The notes below the pieces were generated by a model. It was not told where the DNA came from. It worked only from the letters and a program-made list of their open reading frames with translations, and searched no databases. DNA of 64,000 nucleotides from Gammaproteobacteria bacterium 42_54_T18 (lineage in GTDB: Bacteria; Pseudomonadota; Gammaproteobacteria; Pseudomonadales; Ketobacteraceae). Positions 27,384 through 36,954 of the stretch are shown in pieces; within the stretch, counting starts at the first letter, position 1; the number at the start of each line of letters is the position of its first letter. The DNA is taken from the NCBI GenBank assembly GCA_002163245.1, contig MAAL01000168.1:1-64000 (forward strand). The letters run 5' to 3'. The position numbers and the translations under genes are program-made.

Positions 27384-27851
27384 TTATCGGTGGTAGGGGT
27401 GGCCTTTTATGACACTCCAGCAGCGGTAAAGTTGCTCCGCAAGCATAACACGCACAAGAGGGTGAGGAAGGGTTAAATCAGATAGTGACCATTTTTCGTC
27501 GGCCCGCTGTAAGCATTCTTTGGATAAGCCTTCTGGTCCACCAATAAATATCGAAATATGCTGCCCCTGAGGGAGTAAATCTTGTAATCTGCCTGCCATT
27601 TTTTGTGTGGTGTGGCGTTTGCCGAGAACATCCAAGGCAATAACTCGATCATTATTACCTACCGCCGCGAGCATTTGTTCACCTTCCTTGTCGGTGATAC
27701 GTTGAACGTCGGCGTTTTTGCCGCGTTTGCCTGCGGGAACCTCATGCAGCTCAAGCACGATATCTTGATTGAGCCGCTTTTGATATTCTATAAAACCGTC
27801 GTTCACCCAGCTTGGCATTTTTGTGCCAACGGCGATAAGCTTAATTCGCAT
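27384..27851 (-). CDS. rlmH: 23S rRNA pseudouridine-1915 N3-methyltransferase
   Basis: A 155-residue SPOUT methyltransferase with the trefoil-knot sequence FIGGPEGLS and the C-terminal LPHPLVRVMLAEQLYRCWSVIKGHPYHR. It methylates Psi1915 of 23S rRNA. The 6-base gap to rsfS shows an operon. Confidence 0.97.
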   Translation of the reverse strand: MRIKLIAVGTKMPSWVNDGFIEYQKRLNQDIVLELHEVPAGKRGKNADVQRITDKEGEQMLAAVGNNDRVIALDVLGKRHTTQKMAGRLQDLLPQGQHISIFIGGPEGLSKECLQRADEKWSLSDLTLPHPLVRVMLAEQLYRCWSVIKGHPYHR

Positions 27852-27857
27852 GGTGAA

Positions 27858-28214
27858 TTATTCGTTTGAGCCGTTTTTGCCGCCCTCTGGTGTCATTGTC
27901 CAGAGTTTTTCTAGGTCATAGAATTTACGGGTATCAGGTGTCATTAAGTGCACAATGACATCAAACATATCAACCAGTACCCAGTCAGATCCAGGCTCAC
28001 CTTCCATGTTTGATTTTATGCCTGCTGCTTTTGCATCTAGATAGACACTTTCTGCAACGGCACTGATGTGGCGTTTGGATGTGCCGCTAGCGACAATCAT
28101 GTAATCAGCCATGCTGGTTAGAGGTTTAACATCAAGGACTACTATGTCTTTCGCCTTCATGTTTTCAAGTGATTCAATTACGGTTTGCTTTATGTTTTCG
28201 ATGCTATCTGACAT
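27858..28214 (-). CDS. rsfS: Ribosome silencing factor
   Basis: A 118-residue RsfS/Iojap protein. Characteristic stretches are DIVVLDV, DYMIVASGTSKRHISAVA and EGEPGSDWVLVDMFDVIVHLMTPDTRKFYDLEKLW. It binds ribosomal protein L14 and blocks subunit joining when nutrients are short. It sits in the conserved nadD-rsfS-rlmH order. Confidence 0.97.
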   Translation of the reverse strand: MSDSIENIKQTVIESLENMKAKDIVVLDVKPLTSMADYMIVASGTSKRHISAVAESVYLDAKAAGIKSNMEGEPGSDWVLVDMFDVIVHLMTPDTRKFYDLEKLWTMTPEGGKNGSNE

Positions 28215-28253
28215 GTGTTACGGGCCTATCATAAAAAGTTAATATGGTTATAG

Positions 28254-28937
28254 TTACTGCCAGCCATAAAGCTGGTGCAATTTAATGTAATGCCACACAG
28301 TGTCAGGAAGCAAAAAGCGTGGTTCAAAACCTTGCTGAATGTCTTCGCGTAATTGTGTGGCTGAAATATCCAATGCCGTTGTGTTATGTACATGAATGCT
28401 ACCAGCGGCAGAGCTCAGCAAATCATGGGGGTGTTCTGCTCGGTTTTTTTCTAGCAGAGCGTATTCGTCGGAGTGTGTTTCCGGTGGTTGTGAGCCTGGG
28501 CGATGTGCAACCCATAGATGACACAAGTTTAGTATGTCTTGCCAGCGATGCCAGCGGCAGAATAACCGAAATGCATCCATTCCCATGACAAATATAAGCG
28601 GAGTCTCACTTGATGTTTGATCTCGCAAATATTGCAGGGTTTCTACGGTATAGGACTCTGAGTGTTTTTCGATTTCCCAATCGTTTACGTGAAAGTTGGA
28701 TGTTTCTGCGCAAGCTAAGCGTGCCATTTTGATGCGATGGGCTGCATCACTTGATGGTGTATCGCGATGCGGCGGCAAATGGCAAGGCATAATCTCCATT
28801 TGCGTTAAGCCTAGCAGCGCGCTTGCTTCCCACGCCAACCGCAAGTGACCTAAGTGGATGGGGTCAAAAGTGCCGCCCATTAGGCCAATAGCTTGATTTT
28901 TTTGCAGTTGATTGGTTTGTTCCATTGAATGCATCAC
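28254..28937 (-). CDS. nadD: Nicotinate-nucleotide adenylyltransferase
   Basis: A 227-residue nucleotidyltransferase for NAD synthesis. It has the GGTFDPIHLGHL substrate-binding motif near residues 21-32 and the C-terminal ATP motif in the ISATQLRE region. It starts 9 bases after proA; in-frame M5 is an alternative start. Ends 39 bases before rsfS. Confidence 0.95.
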   Translation of the reverse strand: MMHSMEQTNQLQKNQAIGLMGGTFDPIHLGHLRLAWEASALLGLTQMEIMPCHLPPHRDTPSSDAAHRIKMARLACAETSNFHVNDWEIEKHSESYTVETLQYLRDQTSSETPLIFVMGMDAFRLFCRWHRWQDILNLCHLWVAHRPGSQPPETHSDEYALLEKNRAEHPHDLLSSAAGSIHVHNTTALDISATQLREDIQQGFEPRFLLPDTVWHYIKLHQLYGWQ

Positions 28938-28946
28938 AGGCTCTGC

Positions 28947-30203
28947 TTACTGGCGGATATGGCCGTCACCTAACACGATGTATTTCTGTGTAGTGAGGCC
29001 TTCAAGTCCAACAGGCCCTCGAGCATGTAACTTGTCGGTTGAAATGCCAATTTCTGCACCAAGACCATATTCAAAACCGTCAGCAAATCGCGTTGAGGCG
29101 TTTACCATAACGGAACTTGAATCAACCTCACGAAGAAAACGTTGTGCCAAAGTGTAGTTCTCCGTAACGATGGTTTCAGTGTGTTCTGAGCTGTGTTGGC
29201 TGATGTGATTCATCGCATCTTCAATATCAGCAACAACCTTTACGGAAAGGATGGGAGCAAGGTATTCAGTGTCCCAATCTTCTTTTGTTGCTGCAACAGC
29301 GCCATTTACGATGGCACAGGTTTTTTCACAACCTCGCAGTTCAACTCCTTTGGCGTGATATTGCTCCGCTAAAATGGGCAGCAACTCAGTTGCAATGGGT
29401 TCCGCTATCAACAAGGTTTCCATGGTATTACACGTACCGTAGCGCTGAGTTTTGGCATTAACTGCGATATTGATCGCCTTTTCTCTATCCGCAGCACCGT
29501 CAATATAGACGTGGCAGATGCCATCTAAGTGTTTGATCACAGGCACTTTGGCATCGTTACTAATACGTTCGATCAGCCCTTTGCCGCCTCGAGGGATGAT
29601 GACATCCACAAACTCTGGCATGGTAATGAGCTCGCCCACCGCTGCGCGATCAGTCGTTTCTATTACTTGAACTACTGATGGAGGTAATCCGGCTTTTTCC
29701 AATCCGATACGAATGCATTCGGCTACGGCTTGATTCGAATTAATGGCTTCTGATCCGCCGCGCAATATGGTTGAGTTACCGGATTTCAGGCAAAGGCTGG
29801 CCGCTTCAACAGTAACGTTCGGGCGAGACTCGTAGATGATGCCTATCACACCTAGGGGAACACGCATCTTGCCGACCTGAATGCCGCTGGGCTGGTAGGT
29901 AAGGTCGGTGATTGCGCCAATAGGGTCAGGAAGGCTGGCTACTTGTTGTAGTCCTTCAATCATGCCATCAATGCCTTTGGGCGTAAGTTCAAGTCGGTCT
30001 AGTAACGCAGGCTCTAAGCCATTCTTCTTCCCATTCTCAAGATCGATCTGATTGGCTGCAATCAGCTTGTCACGGGAGGCTTCAATGGCGTCAGCCATGG
30101 CCAAAAGAGCTGTGTTTTTAGTACCAGTACCGGCTTTGCCGATGGCCCGTGATGCTGCACGAGCCTGTTGGCCAATAGTGGCCATATACGCTTTAACGTC
30201 CAT
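28947..30203 (-). CDS. proA: Gamma-glutamyl phosphate reductase
   Basis: A 418-residue aldehyde dehydrogenase-fold enzyme for proline synthesis. The catalytic cysteine is C258 in [13 protein letters not shown]; the NADPH-binding region ([23 protein letters not shown]-type) and IPRGGKGLI are present. It heads the long minus-strand envelope and cofactor cluster; proB is not in this window. Confidence 0.96.
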   Translation of the reverse strand: MDVKAYMATIGQQARAASRAIGKAGTGTKNTALLAMADAIEASRDKLIAANQIDLENGKKNGLEPALLDRLELTPKGIDGMIEGLQQVASLPDPIGAITDLTYQPSGIQVGKMRVPLGVIGIIYESRPNVTVEAASLCLKSGNSTILRGGSEAINSNQAVAECIRIGLEKAGLPPSVVQVIETTDRAAVGELITMPEFVDVIIPRGGKGLIERISNDAKVPVIKHLDGICHVYIDGAADREKAINIAVNAKTQRYGTCNTMETLLIAEPIATELLPILAEQYHAKGVELRGCEKTCAIVNGAVAATKEDWDTEYLAPILSVKVVADIEDAMNHISQHSSEHTETIVTENYTLAQRFLREVDSSSVMVNASTRFADGFEYGLGAEIGISTDKLHARGPVGLEGLTTQKYIVLGDGHIRQ

Positions 30204-30326
30204 TCCTAAATTGCCTTTGCGAGAGCTTGCGCGGGAGGTGTTCCCGAAAAGGGCGGATTATACCTGTTTTAGAGGGCTGGCGTCATGTTTCGTTTATAAC
30301 TACTCAATACCAACCTCGTAAACGGG

Positions 30327-31172
30327 TTAAACCTTAGCTTCCACAACACGGACAACTGACTCCGACTTACATTCAGGTATGGGGAGTTTTCCATAATAAT
30401 CTTCAGGTTGGTGTACGGTGGTTTCTGCAAAACCACACCCTTGAAAACCGTCAAAGATTTCTTTGTTTGTTCCATAGTGCAAATTTACGTCAGCCCGTGC
30501 GATACCACTTAGGAAGAATTTGGCTACACGTACGTATTTGTAAGAGGGGGCGTGAGTTAACCTTGGCATAAGATCGGTGATGTACCAAGCCTTTGGAAAG
30601 ACGGTTGCTAGGCTTTGCATATTTCGCCACACTTCTGAAATAGTATTTAAATCAAAATAATTGATTAGCCCCTCGGTGATAATAATTGTGGGTTTAGATG
30701 TGTCCAATACGTCTTGAAGTACGTAATCTAAACCTGACGGTGCTCCAGATTCAAAAAAGTTGCAGGTGATAACTTCATGATTAGAGGCAAGAGCACCCTC
30801 ATCTCGTAGCAGCGTTTTTTTACGTGACGCCATGCCTGGCAAATCCGCTTCAACGTAACGTAATTCAGGGTACTCTCTACTAAATAAGTAACCCCTTGGT
30901 GATAAGCCGCTAGCAATTTCTAATATCTGGGTAACACCTTCATTTTCAATTAGATGCCGAATGCGATGGTCCATAATGATGTGTCGTTGCAGCAATAAAT
31001 CGCGTAAATTCACTCCGACAATCTTGTCTGCAAAATATTCAACAGGCTGTAGTGCTCGAAAAAGTGCGCTGCTTTTTGTTGAGGTAAAAAACTTTGCAGA
31101 CATTCCATTTTCATACCAAACATGGCCGGTATAAAGTGCTGTAAAACTGATGCTAGATGAGTCCATAATCAT
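30327..31172 (-). CDS. SAM-dependent methyltransferase, leucine carboxyl methyltransferase-like
   Basis: A 281-residue class I methyltransferase. The SAM-binding motif I is LEIASGLSPRGYLFS with the acidic follow-up YVEADLPGM, and IIITEGLINYFDL follows. This arrangement is typical of the LCM/PPM1-like group of bacterial O-methyltransferases. The substrate is unknown. Its ATG overlaps the stop of the Rieske gene by one base (TAATG), so the two are made together and may act on a common substrate; that link is inferred. Confidence 0.85.
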   Translation of the reverse strand: MIMDSSSISFTALYTGHVWYENGMSAKFFTSTKSSALFRALQPVEYFADKIVGVNLRDLLLQRHIIMDHRIRHLIENEGVTQILEIASGLSPRGYLFSREYPELRYVEADLPGMASRKKTLLRDEGALASNHEVITCNFFESGAPSGLDYVLQDVLDTSKPTIIITEGLINYFDLNTISEVWRNMQSLATVFPKAWYITDLMPRLTHAPSYKYVRVAKFFLSGIARADVNLHYGTNKEIFDGFQGCGFAETTVHQPEDYYGKLPIPECKSESVVRVVEAKV

Positions 31173-31510
31173 TATTCCCCTGACACTAAAATGGTGTTGT
31201 TTACGTGTTGAAAAGCAACCGCGATAAGTGATTTTCCTGAGCAGGGCCCTGCAATGCAGTAACCTGTTTCAATTTCAAATAATGCGCCATGATTTGAACA
31301 TTGAATGTATTGTTCTTCTTTATTTAAAAATTGATTAGGTTGGTATTCAAGGTTTATCCCTATATGTGGGCAACGATTTTTGTATACATAGAATTGAGAG
31401 TCTTTTTGAATCACTACGTATTGTTGGTTATTGAGAGTGACACCTTTTGTTGTCTTATTCTCAAAGTCGTTGGTCGAACATAATGTGATAGATATCGGTG
31501 TTGTTGTCAT
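31172..31510 (-). CDS. Rieske-type [2Fe-2S] ferredoxin
   Basis: A 112-residue soluble protein holding the two Rieske ligand pairs C47-P-H49 and C71-SN-H74 (CPHIGINLEYQ; CSNHGALFEIETG). No signal peptide or membrane anchor is present, so it resembles cytoplasmic oxygenase-type ferredoxins or NirD. No oxygenase gene is adjacent. The 289-bp upstream gap to 31800 holds its promoter; I could not pick a firm -10/-35 pair. Confidence 0.9.
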   Translation of the reverse strand: MTTTPISITLCSTNDFENKTTKGVTLNNQQYVVIQKDSQFYVYKNRCPHIGINLEYQPNQFLNKEEQYIQCSNHGALFEIETGYCIAGPCSGKSLIAVAFQHVNNTILVSGE

Positions 31511-31799
31511 TTTTATTGTTGTTGATATAGATTGGCCGAAACCTGACGGTCTGAAATAGTGTGTTTACCCATGCTATCAGACTTTTGAGTGTTTGCCATA
31601 AAAAAGATATATCACTTACTTTTACGGTTGTTTTTTTGATGTGTGGAGCAGTTTTTTTTCTTATTCAATTCTCTTCTTAAGGTGTCAAAAATATCATAAA
31701 GCAGACACCTTGTTTGATGAAATGCGTGGCGCTATGATCCTCTTATTAGCGTATTTACTTTGTGTGTCTTTTTTTTGAAAACGCTGATTAGGAGGCATT

Positions 31800-32579
31800 A
31801 TGATCATTTCAGAAATGAGAGAAAAATCAGTATCTTTGATTCAAAACATCAAGTTTACACAAAGTTCCGGTCGTTCACGGCGTCGATCCTTGTGGCTTTT
31901 TTTGACGGGTACCTTGATATTGTCGTCACAGGGTGTGCAGCTTGCTTATCAGCGTCTGTTGCAGCGATTCCGAAAACAGCAGCCTCAAGCAACTAGCGAT
32001 TCCCCCCCTTTTATCAATATAGCCAATATAGATGACGATTTGGTTGATGAAGGTTCGCAGGCAGCCCCCAATATTTTCGAACGTTTAATCATGCGGGGAA
32101 CCCTGTCAGAAGGGCCGTTGATTCGGGAGGAATATGGGACAACTAATGAGATGGGAGAGCGAAATTCTTTGGTTATATTGACGACACGTTTGTATATACA
32201 TGTTCGTCGTTTTTTCAAAGGAATGAGTATGGTTGTGAATCAGGAAGCCACAGAATATGCGCAACAAGCCTTGCGGTTAGGTGAGTTACGAGATGCCGTT
32301 AGATCCAGAGAGTGGATGAGAACCAAAGAAACTACCAAGAATCATATGAAGTTGAATATTAGAAATTTCAGACATAGTTTTTGGGGAAGTTTAGGTTTGG
32401 CGGATAAAGCCGAGCTAGCAGTGCTTCGAACTGAAATTAGTCAGCTAAAGAATAGCTTAGAGTTGAGAGCTATGGCACCACTATCAACAATAACAACTCA
32501 TGATAGGCGCCAGCTTGACCGACGAAAAGGGCATTTAACTGTGGCTTATGAGAGGAGGTCACTAGAGCGACGAGCCTGA
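31800..32579 (+). CDS. Unknown membrane-anchored coiled-coil protein
   Basis: A 259-residue protein I cannot assign. It has one hydrophobic segment near residues 30-50 preceded by an arginine-rich stretch (SRRRS), so the bulk is probably cytoplasmic or anchored. A coiled coil at about 195-224 (LGLADKAELAVLRTEISQLKN) resembles the LGLAT-K-ELE pattern of phasins and related granule or membrane-adapter proteins. The C terminus repeats RR pairs (DRRQLDRRKG...YERRSLERR). GGAGG precedes the ATG. A phasin-related role would fit an organism rich in acyl-CoA genes but is only a suggestion. Confidence 0.7.
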   Translation: MIISEMREKSVSLIQNIKFTQSSGRSRRRSLWLFLTGTLILSSQGVQLAYQRLLQRFRKQQPQATSDSPPFINIANIDDDLVDEGSQAAPNIFERLIMRGTLSEGPLIREEYGTTNEMGERNSLVILTTRLYIHVRRFFKGMSMVVNQEATEYAQQALRLGELRDAVRSREWMRTKETTKNHMKLNIRNFRHSFWGSLGLADKAELAVLRTEISQLKNSLELRAMAPLSTITTHDRRQLDRRKGHLTVAYERRSLERRA

Positions 32580-32583
32580 TATA

Positions 32584-32628
32584 AAAACCCTCATAATAAT
32601 GTATTTGTAACATTATTATGAGGGTTTT
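32584..32628. terminator. Bidirectional terminator between convergent genes
   Basis: A perfect 19-bp inverted repeat, AAAACCCTCATAATAATGT and its complement, with a 7-base loop. It has T4 on one side and A4 on the other. It separates the unknown coiled-coil gene from the convergent acyl-CoA dehydrogenase gene. Confidence 0.85.
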
Positions 32629-32653
32629 GCTTCGTGCGGGGGGTGAGGAGGGG

Positions 32654-33805
32654 TTACCTTCCGACAATACCGCGTGCGATCACTTCTTTCATTATTTCTG
32701 ATGTGCCGGCATAAATGGTTTGTATGCGGGCATCACGGTAAAAACGAGAGATTGGATATTCGTCGGTGTAACCGTATCCGCCAAATAACTGTAGGCATTC
32801 ATTCACCATGCGTAACTGCATTTCGGTGGATGATAACTTCAGCATGGCGGCATCATCTATTGTCATTTCGCCACGCTCGTATTTACCCATATGCTTTTCT
32901 AGCAATGCACGACACATTTCTAGTTCAGTTTTACATTCGGCAAGCTTAAAGCGTGTATTTTGGAATTGCCCGATGGATTGACCAAATGCTTTGCGTTCTT
33001 GCACGTATTCAGCGGTAAGGTCCAGCGCGCCTTGAGCATGGCCGATGGCTTGAACAGCACAACCTAAACGCTCTCGAGGTAGTTCTTTCATTAGGTAAAC
33101 AAAACCTTTACCTTCTTCACCCAATAATGCATTTGCAGGTAGGCGAACATTATCAAAAAACAGTTCTGCAGTATCGCTACTGTGTTGTCCCATTTTTTCA
33201 ATTTTCGCGCCAGTAGAATAACCTGGTAAAGATGTGTCAACGAGGAATAAAGAAATACCCTTTGAACCAGCCGCAGGGTCAGTCTTTGCACATACGATAA
33301 CCATATCAGCGTGTATGCCGTTGGTAATAAAGGTCTTGGAGCCGTTTAGTATATATTCGTCACCGTCCTTAATCGCACTGCTGCGCATACCCGCTAAGTC
33401 GCTTCCTGCTCCAGGCTCTGTCATAGCGATCGCACCAACCACTTCACCGGTCGCCATTTTTGGCAACCAGAGGTCTTTTTGTTCTTCGTTACCAATGTTT
33501 AATACATAAGGGGCTACGATATTGGCGTGAATATTGTAGCCTGTTGCTAACCCGTGTAGTCCTAGGCGAGACATCTCTTCTTGGATCATTTGACAGACGT
33601 CAAAGCTTGCTTCTGCTGCACCGTATTTTTCGGGGAAATCTACCAACAACATGCCAGCATCACCCATGGTGTTCCACATTTCACGGGGCATGATGTGGTC
33701 TTTTTCCCATTGGTCATAATGAGGAAGCACTTCTTGCTCTATGAAACGTAATACCATATCGCGGAATAAACCAATCTCTTCATTTTTTTCTTCTGCAGTG
33801 CTCAT
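32654..33805 (-). CDS. Acyl-CoA dehydrogenase
   Basis: 383 residues from ATG 33805 (MSTAEEKNEE), chosen because GAGG precedes it and the 43-residue extension to 33934 looks non-homologous and lacks a ribosome site. Signatures AMTEPGAGSDLAGMRSSA and QLFGGYGYTDEYPISRFYRDARIQTIYAGTSEIMK are complete. The residue before GTS is Ala, not the MCAD-type Glu, so this is the isovaleryl/long-chain type with the base in ELPRERLG. It oxidises an acyl-CoA with FAD, passing electrons to ETF. It is divergent from an AraC regulator. Confidence 0.93.
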   Translation of the reverse strand: MSTAEEKNEEIGLFRDMVLRFIEQEVLPHYDQWEKDHIMPREMWNTMGDAGMLLVDFPEKYGAAEASFDVCQMIQEEMSRLGLHGLATGYNIHANIVAPYVLNIGNEEQKDLWLPKMATGEVVGAIAMTEPGAGSDLAGMRSSAIKDGDEYILNGSKTFITNGIHADMVIVCAKTDPAAGSKGISLFLVDTSLPGYSTGAKIEKMGQHSSDTAELFFDNVRLPANALLGEEGKGFVYLMKELPRERLGCAVQAIGHAQGALDLTAEYVQERKAFGQSIGQFQNTRFKLAECKTELEMCRALLEKHMGKYERGEMTIDDAAMLKLSSTEMQLRMVNECLQLFGGYGYTDEYPISRFYRDARIQTIYAGTSEIMKEVIARGIVGR

Positions 33806-34016
33806 TATGAGGGCCTCTTTTTTATCGAGGATTAGACGTGTCTCTATATCCTCATCAGTTAATGACGAGATTTTCCTTATATTAGGTCGTGGAGACAATG
33901 ACGAATACAGCCATTTCTTATCATATTCGGACATGATGTGTAAAAATTAACGGGTTTTTGGTACAATAATCGCTGGTCAGGCTAGTTTTATTATCAATAA
34001 CGGACAGTTATGTATC

Positions 34017-35057
34017 ATGTCAAATGAGAGCCATAATGAGAACTATACAGTCTCAAATTATTTTGCCAGAACCCATTTGGCGAATACTGTGCGCATTGGA
34101 GGGGATGAGAAGGAGATTCTTTCGCTTGCAGGCCTGACAAGCGAAATTATTAAGGCGCCGAGGGCTCGAATTGCTCCGCAACAATTATCGGCCATTGTAA
34201 AAGCGAATTGGGCGGTGGGAAAAGATGAATTTATGGGGTTGGCATCTCAGCGAGTAAAGGTGGGTGTGTTTCAGTTATTGGCTGAGCGTTTAGTAAATTG
34301 TCGTACGTTAGGTGGTGCGTTGAAGGAAACGGCTTATTTTTACAATTTAATTACTGATAGTATTCAGTTCGAATTGAACGTTATGTCATCACAAGTAGTA
34401 TTTGGTTTTTCTCTTCCGGGTGCGAATAGAGAGAGTACGAGTTTTTTGGTCGAATTTTTATTGTTGATATGGCATCGCTTCCCAAGTTGGCTCGTCGGAA
34501 AAGTTATTCCCTTGCAAGAAGTACAGTTTGAGTACGAAGAGCCTTTACATAGTGAAGAGTACAGGCTTATGTTTCCGAGTGCTTGTCGTTATCAATGTGA
34601 CGGCAATGCGTTGGTTTTCGAGCGCGCGGTAATGGAGCTGCCTATCATCCAAACGTCCGTCGAGTTACAACATTACCTATCTGAAATTCCGTTACCTTGG
34701 TTTCGAAAGCCGGATTTTCATGACAGTTTTACAGCACAAGTGAATCGTTTTTTTGAGCAAGGTTTTTTTCAGGAAGAAACAAGTTTAGATACTATTGCCA
34801 AAAAAATGCATACAACATCGCGAACTCTACGGCGAAAGTTGAGGGTAGAAGGGAATGGTTTTCAACAGCTTAAAGATAACAGTCGGCGAGATAGCGCGAT
34901 AAATCTTTTGGCGGATAATCGGATTAGTATAGCTGAAGTAGGGCGCCGTATTGGTTTTACCGAAACGCCTGCATTTACCCGCGCCTTTAAGCAGTGGACG
35001 GGGCTCTCGCCAGGGGCTTACCGTAAAGGGCTGCATAAGCAGCGCCTTGACGGGTAA
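34017..35057 (+). CDS. AraC-family regulator (arabinose-binding-domain type)
   Basis: A 346-residue regulator. The N-terminal ligand domain (about 20-210) resembles the PF12625 group (OruR/ArgR-like). The C-terminal AraC double helix-turn-helix runs from about 250 (SLDTIAKKMHTTSRTLRRKLRVEG) and ends with the signature ISIAEVGRRIGFTETPAFTRAFKQWTGLSPGAYRK. It is divergent from the acyl-CoA dehydrogenase at 32654-33805, which is its likely target. Confidence 0.92.
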   Translation: MSNESHNENYTVSNYFARTHLANTVRIGGDEKEILSLAGLTSEIIKAPRARIAPQQLSAIVKANWAVGKDEFMGLASQRVKVGVFQLLAERLVNCRTLGGALKETAYFYNLITDSIQFELNVMSSQVVFGFSLPGANRESTSFLVEFLLLIWHRFPSWLVGKVIPLQEVQFEYEEPLHSEEYRLMFPSACRYQCDGNALVFERAVMELPIIQTSVELQHYLSEIPLPWFRKPDFHDSFTAQVNRFFEQGFFQEETSLDTIAKKMHTTSRTLRRKLRVEGNGFQQLKDNSRRDSAINLLADNRISIAEVGRRIGFTETPAFTRAFKQWTGLSPGAYRKGLHKQRLDG

Positions 35058-35076
35058 CTCCTGCTTTTCGAAAATC

Positions 35077-35559
35077 TTACGCTTTTTTAGCTTGAGAGAT
35101 GTCGTAACCAAAGCGACCTTTGCCACTGCGTGCATTGGTTTCACCCGCTTCAGTAAAGGCAACTTCAAACAGAGAGAAGCTTAGTGAAATAGTTTCACCT
35201 GGCTCACCGTCACCTGATGCGCCAATGGAATAGCTGCTAATCAATGTGTCTTCTAACGTGTAGGTTAGAAACTCTTCTAGTTGGTCGCCGCCGGTTGTAA
35301 CAAAGTGAATAAGAACCTTCTTTCCCTTTGTGCCAATAGTTGATTCCTGAACAAGTAGCGGTGTTGCTTTGTCGACTACCTTTGTTAGCGTAATTTCGCT
35401 GATGCTAGGGCGAGAAGCTTCACGGTTTGCCATACGACCAGCATTCTGAGATATAGCGCGACCCACTCCCCAATTGAAGCTAGAAACTTCAATCATTTTT
35501 TCGTATCCCTTCGCAGTGATGTTTCCTTCGATGCCTTCAATTTCTAAGTAAATAGCCAT
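35077..35559 (-). CDS. Orphan Hcp-family type VI secretion tube protein
   Basis: 160 residues from ATG 35559, preferred because GAAGGA precedes it; a frame to 35691 adds a basic unrelated leader. The sequence shows the Hcp pattern: MAIYLEIEGIEGNITAKGYEKMIEVSSFNWGVGR at the N terminus and SYSIGASGDGEPGETISLSFSLFEVAFTE near the C terminus. Hcp hexamers build the T6SS tube and are secreted. No other T6SS gene is in the window, so it would serve a system encoded elsewhere or be a relic. Its stop lies 19 bases from the convergent AraC gene. Confidence 0.88.
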   Translation of the reverse strand: MAIYLEIEGIEGNITAKGYEKMIEVSSFNWGVGRAISQNAGRMANREASRPSISEITLTKVVDKATPLLVQESTIGTKGKKVLIHFVTTGGDQLEEFLTYTLEDTLISSYSIGASGDGEPGETISLSFSLFEVAFTEAGETNARSGKGRFGYDISQAKKA

Positions 35560-35749
35560 GTTAATATTCCTTCGTCGGTAGACTGTGTGTATTTGTTGTA
35601 TTGTTGCTGTGTTTTGTGATTTGTGATTCAGTGAGAGAATTATTACAGAGGAGTGGAGATTGCGAAAGGTCTGGGGGCGTGAATATGTCACGTTATCGAG
35701 GGGTAAAAATACAAGCTTGGGAAATGTTTTGACGAAGGTGTTTGTAATG

Positions 35750-36796
35750 TTAAATTATTAATCCTTTTCGAAAGTTGTGAGGGGTAAATCCGGTCCAGGT
35801 TTTAAAGGCTCGAATAAAGGCCCCCGCTTCGGTATATCCTGCTTTATATGCTATATCTTCGATGGATAATTCGCCTGCCCCTAGGTGATGGATAGCAATG
35901 TCTCTTCGAACCTGAGCTTTGATGACGTGGAAGCTGGTATCTTCACGCTTTAATTGTCGGCGTAATGTTTGTGGGTTTAGTTTCATTTTATCAGCGATCC
36001 AGTGTAATTCTGGTGGTTTGTCATGTTCAAGAAAGTGTTCGTTGACTTTGTTTCTTACTTCAATAGTGACGTTGCCGCCTGCATCTAGTGGTAAATAAAC
36101 ATCCATCGGTGCTCGGCGTACATAGCTCTCAACACTTGCTTCATTTTGTATGATGGGACGAGCCATATAAGATTTGTCAAATTGAAGGCTGGTGTGATGT
36201 TGGTTAAACAATACGGGGGCACCATAAAACATATGGCGGTACTCGTCCTTGTACTCCGGTGCGGGGTAATCGAGCTTTACCTGGTTCAAGATGATTCGTT
36301 CATTGGCAAGCCAGCCCAAAAAACGGTGGTGCACAGTTAACACGCTTTCGATGGCATAGGTGTTAGCTATGGAGTGTTCAGGCAGTCGAGTTAATACCAG
36401 TTCTACCTGGTTTCCGGATATCCGCAATTGGTAATGTAGGCTATTTTCAAACAGGTTGATAAATTCGATGGTGCGTTTTAATGCTTCGCCAATGGTCGCT
36501 GTGTGTACTACTGATAACGCGAGCATTCTAAAGTGACCAAGGCGAAGAGGTTTCTCGAATAAACCGGCTATCTCATCGTCCATTGCTCCACTGGTATAAC
36601 GACTGAGTAGGACATATTGCTCTAAAGGGATGCGGTTTTGCGGAGGCTGGTCTAATACTTGTGGATCGATACCGCTTTTCTGAAGAAGCCGGGGAATATC
36701 CAGCCCTGCAGTGCGGGCTCCAACCAATGATTGAATCATCATAGAGATTGGCATGCTGATCTTTCCTGCGTCTTTTTTACTTTCTTTATCATTCAT
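35750..36796 (-). CDS. AraC-family regulator, paralogue of the 34 kb regulator
   Basis: A 348-residue protein with the same architecture as the regulator at 34017: a PF12625-like ligand domain (QNRIPLEQYVLLSRYTSGAMDDEIAGLF) and a C-terminal AraC domain ending LSIEDIAYKAGYTEAGAFIRAFKTWTGFTPHNFRKG. It diverges from the acyl-CoA dehydrogenase at 36955, with a 158-bp shared promoter region, and probably controls it in response to an acyl or related ligand. Confidence 0.92.
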   Translation of the reverse strand: MNDKESKKDAGKISMPISMMIQSLVGARTAGLDIPRLLQKSGIDPQVLDQPPQNRIPLEQYVLLSRYTSGAMDDEIAGLFEKPLRLGHFRMLALSVVHTATIGEALKRTIEFINLFENSLHYQLRISGNQVELVLTRLPEHSIANTYAIESVLTVHHRFLGWLANERIILNQVKLDYPAPEYKDEYRHMFYGAPVLFNQHHTSLQFDKSYMARPIIQNEASVESYVRRAPMDVYLPLDAGGNVTIEVRNKVNEHFLEHDKPPELHWIADKMKLNPQTLRRQLKREDTSFHVIKAQVRRDIAIHHLGAGELSIEDIAYKAGYTEAGAFIRAFKTWTGFTPHNFRKGLII

Positions 36797-36954
36797 GGTG
36801 CCAGTATCCAGGGTGGTTCTGCATTGATCGTGTAACTTACTGTTTATTTTTAGTGATTTTCACGGTCATTGTCCAGAGCTGCTTTTTAATCAACACTATG
36901 TGAACGGATAAGATCCATAAGATCAATGCAGAGCAGACATAATTGAGGTGAAAA

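Noticed and set aside
33806-33934. 43-residue N-terminal extension of the acyl-CoA dehydrogenase
   Set aside because: No ribosome site before the upstream ATG, and the added residues do not resemble the family; the internal ATG at 33805 is preceded by GAGG.
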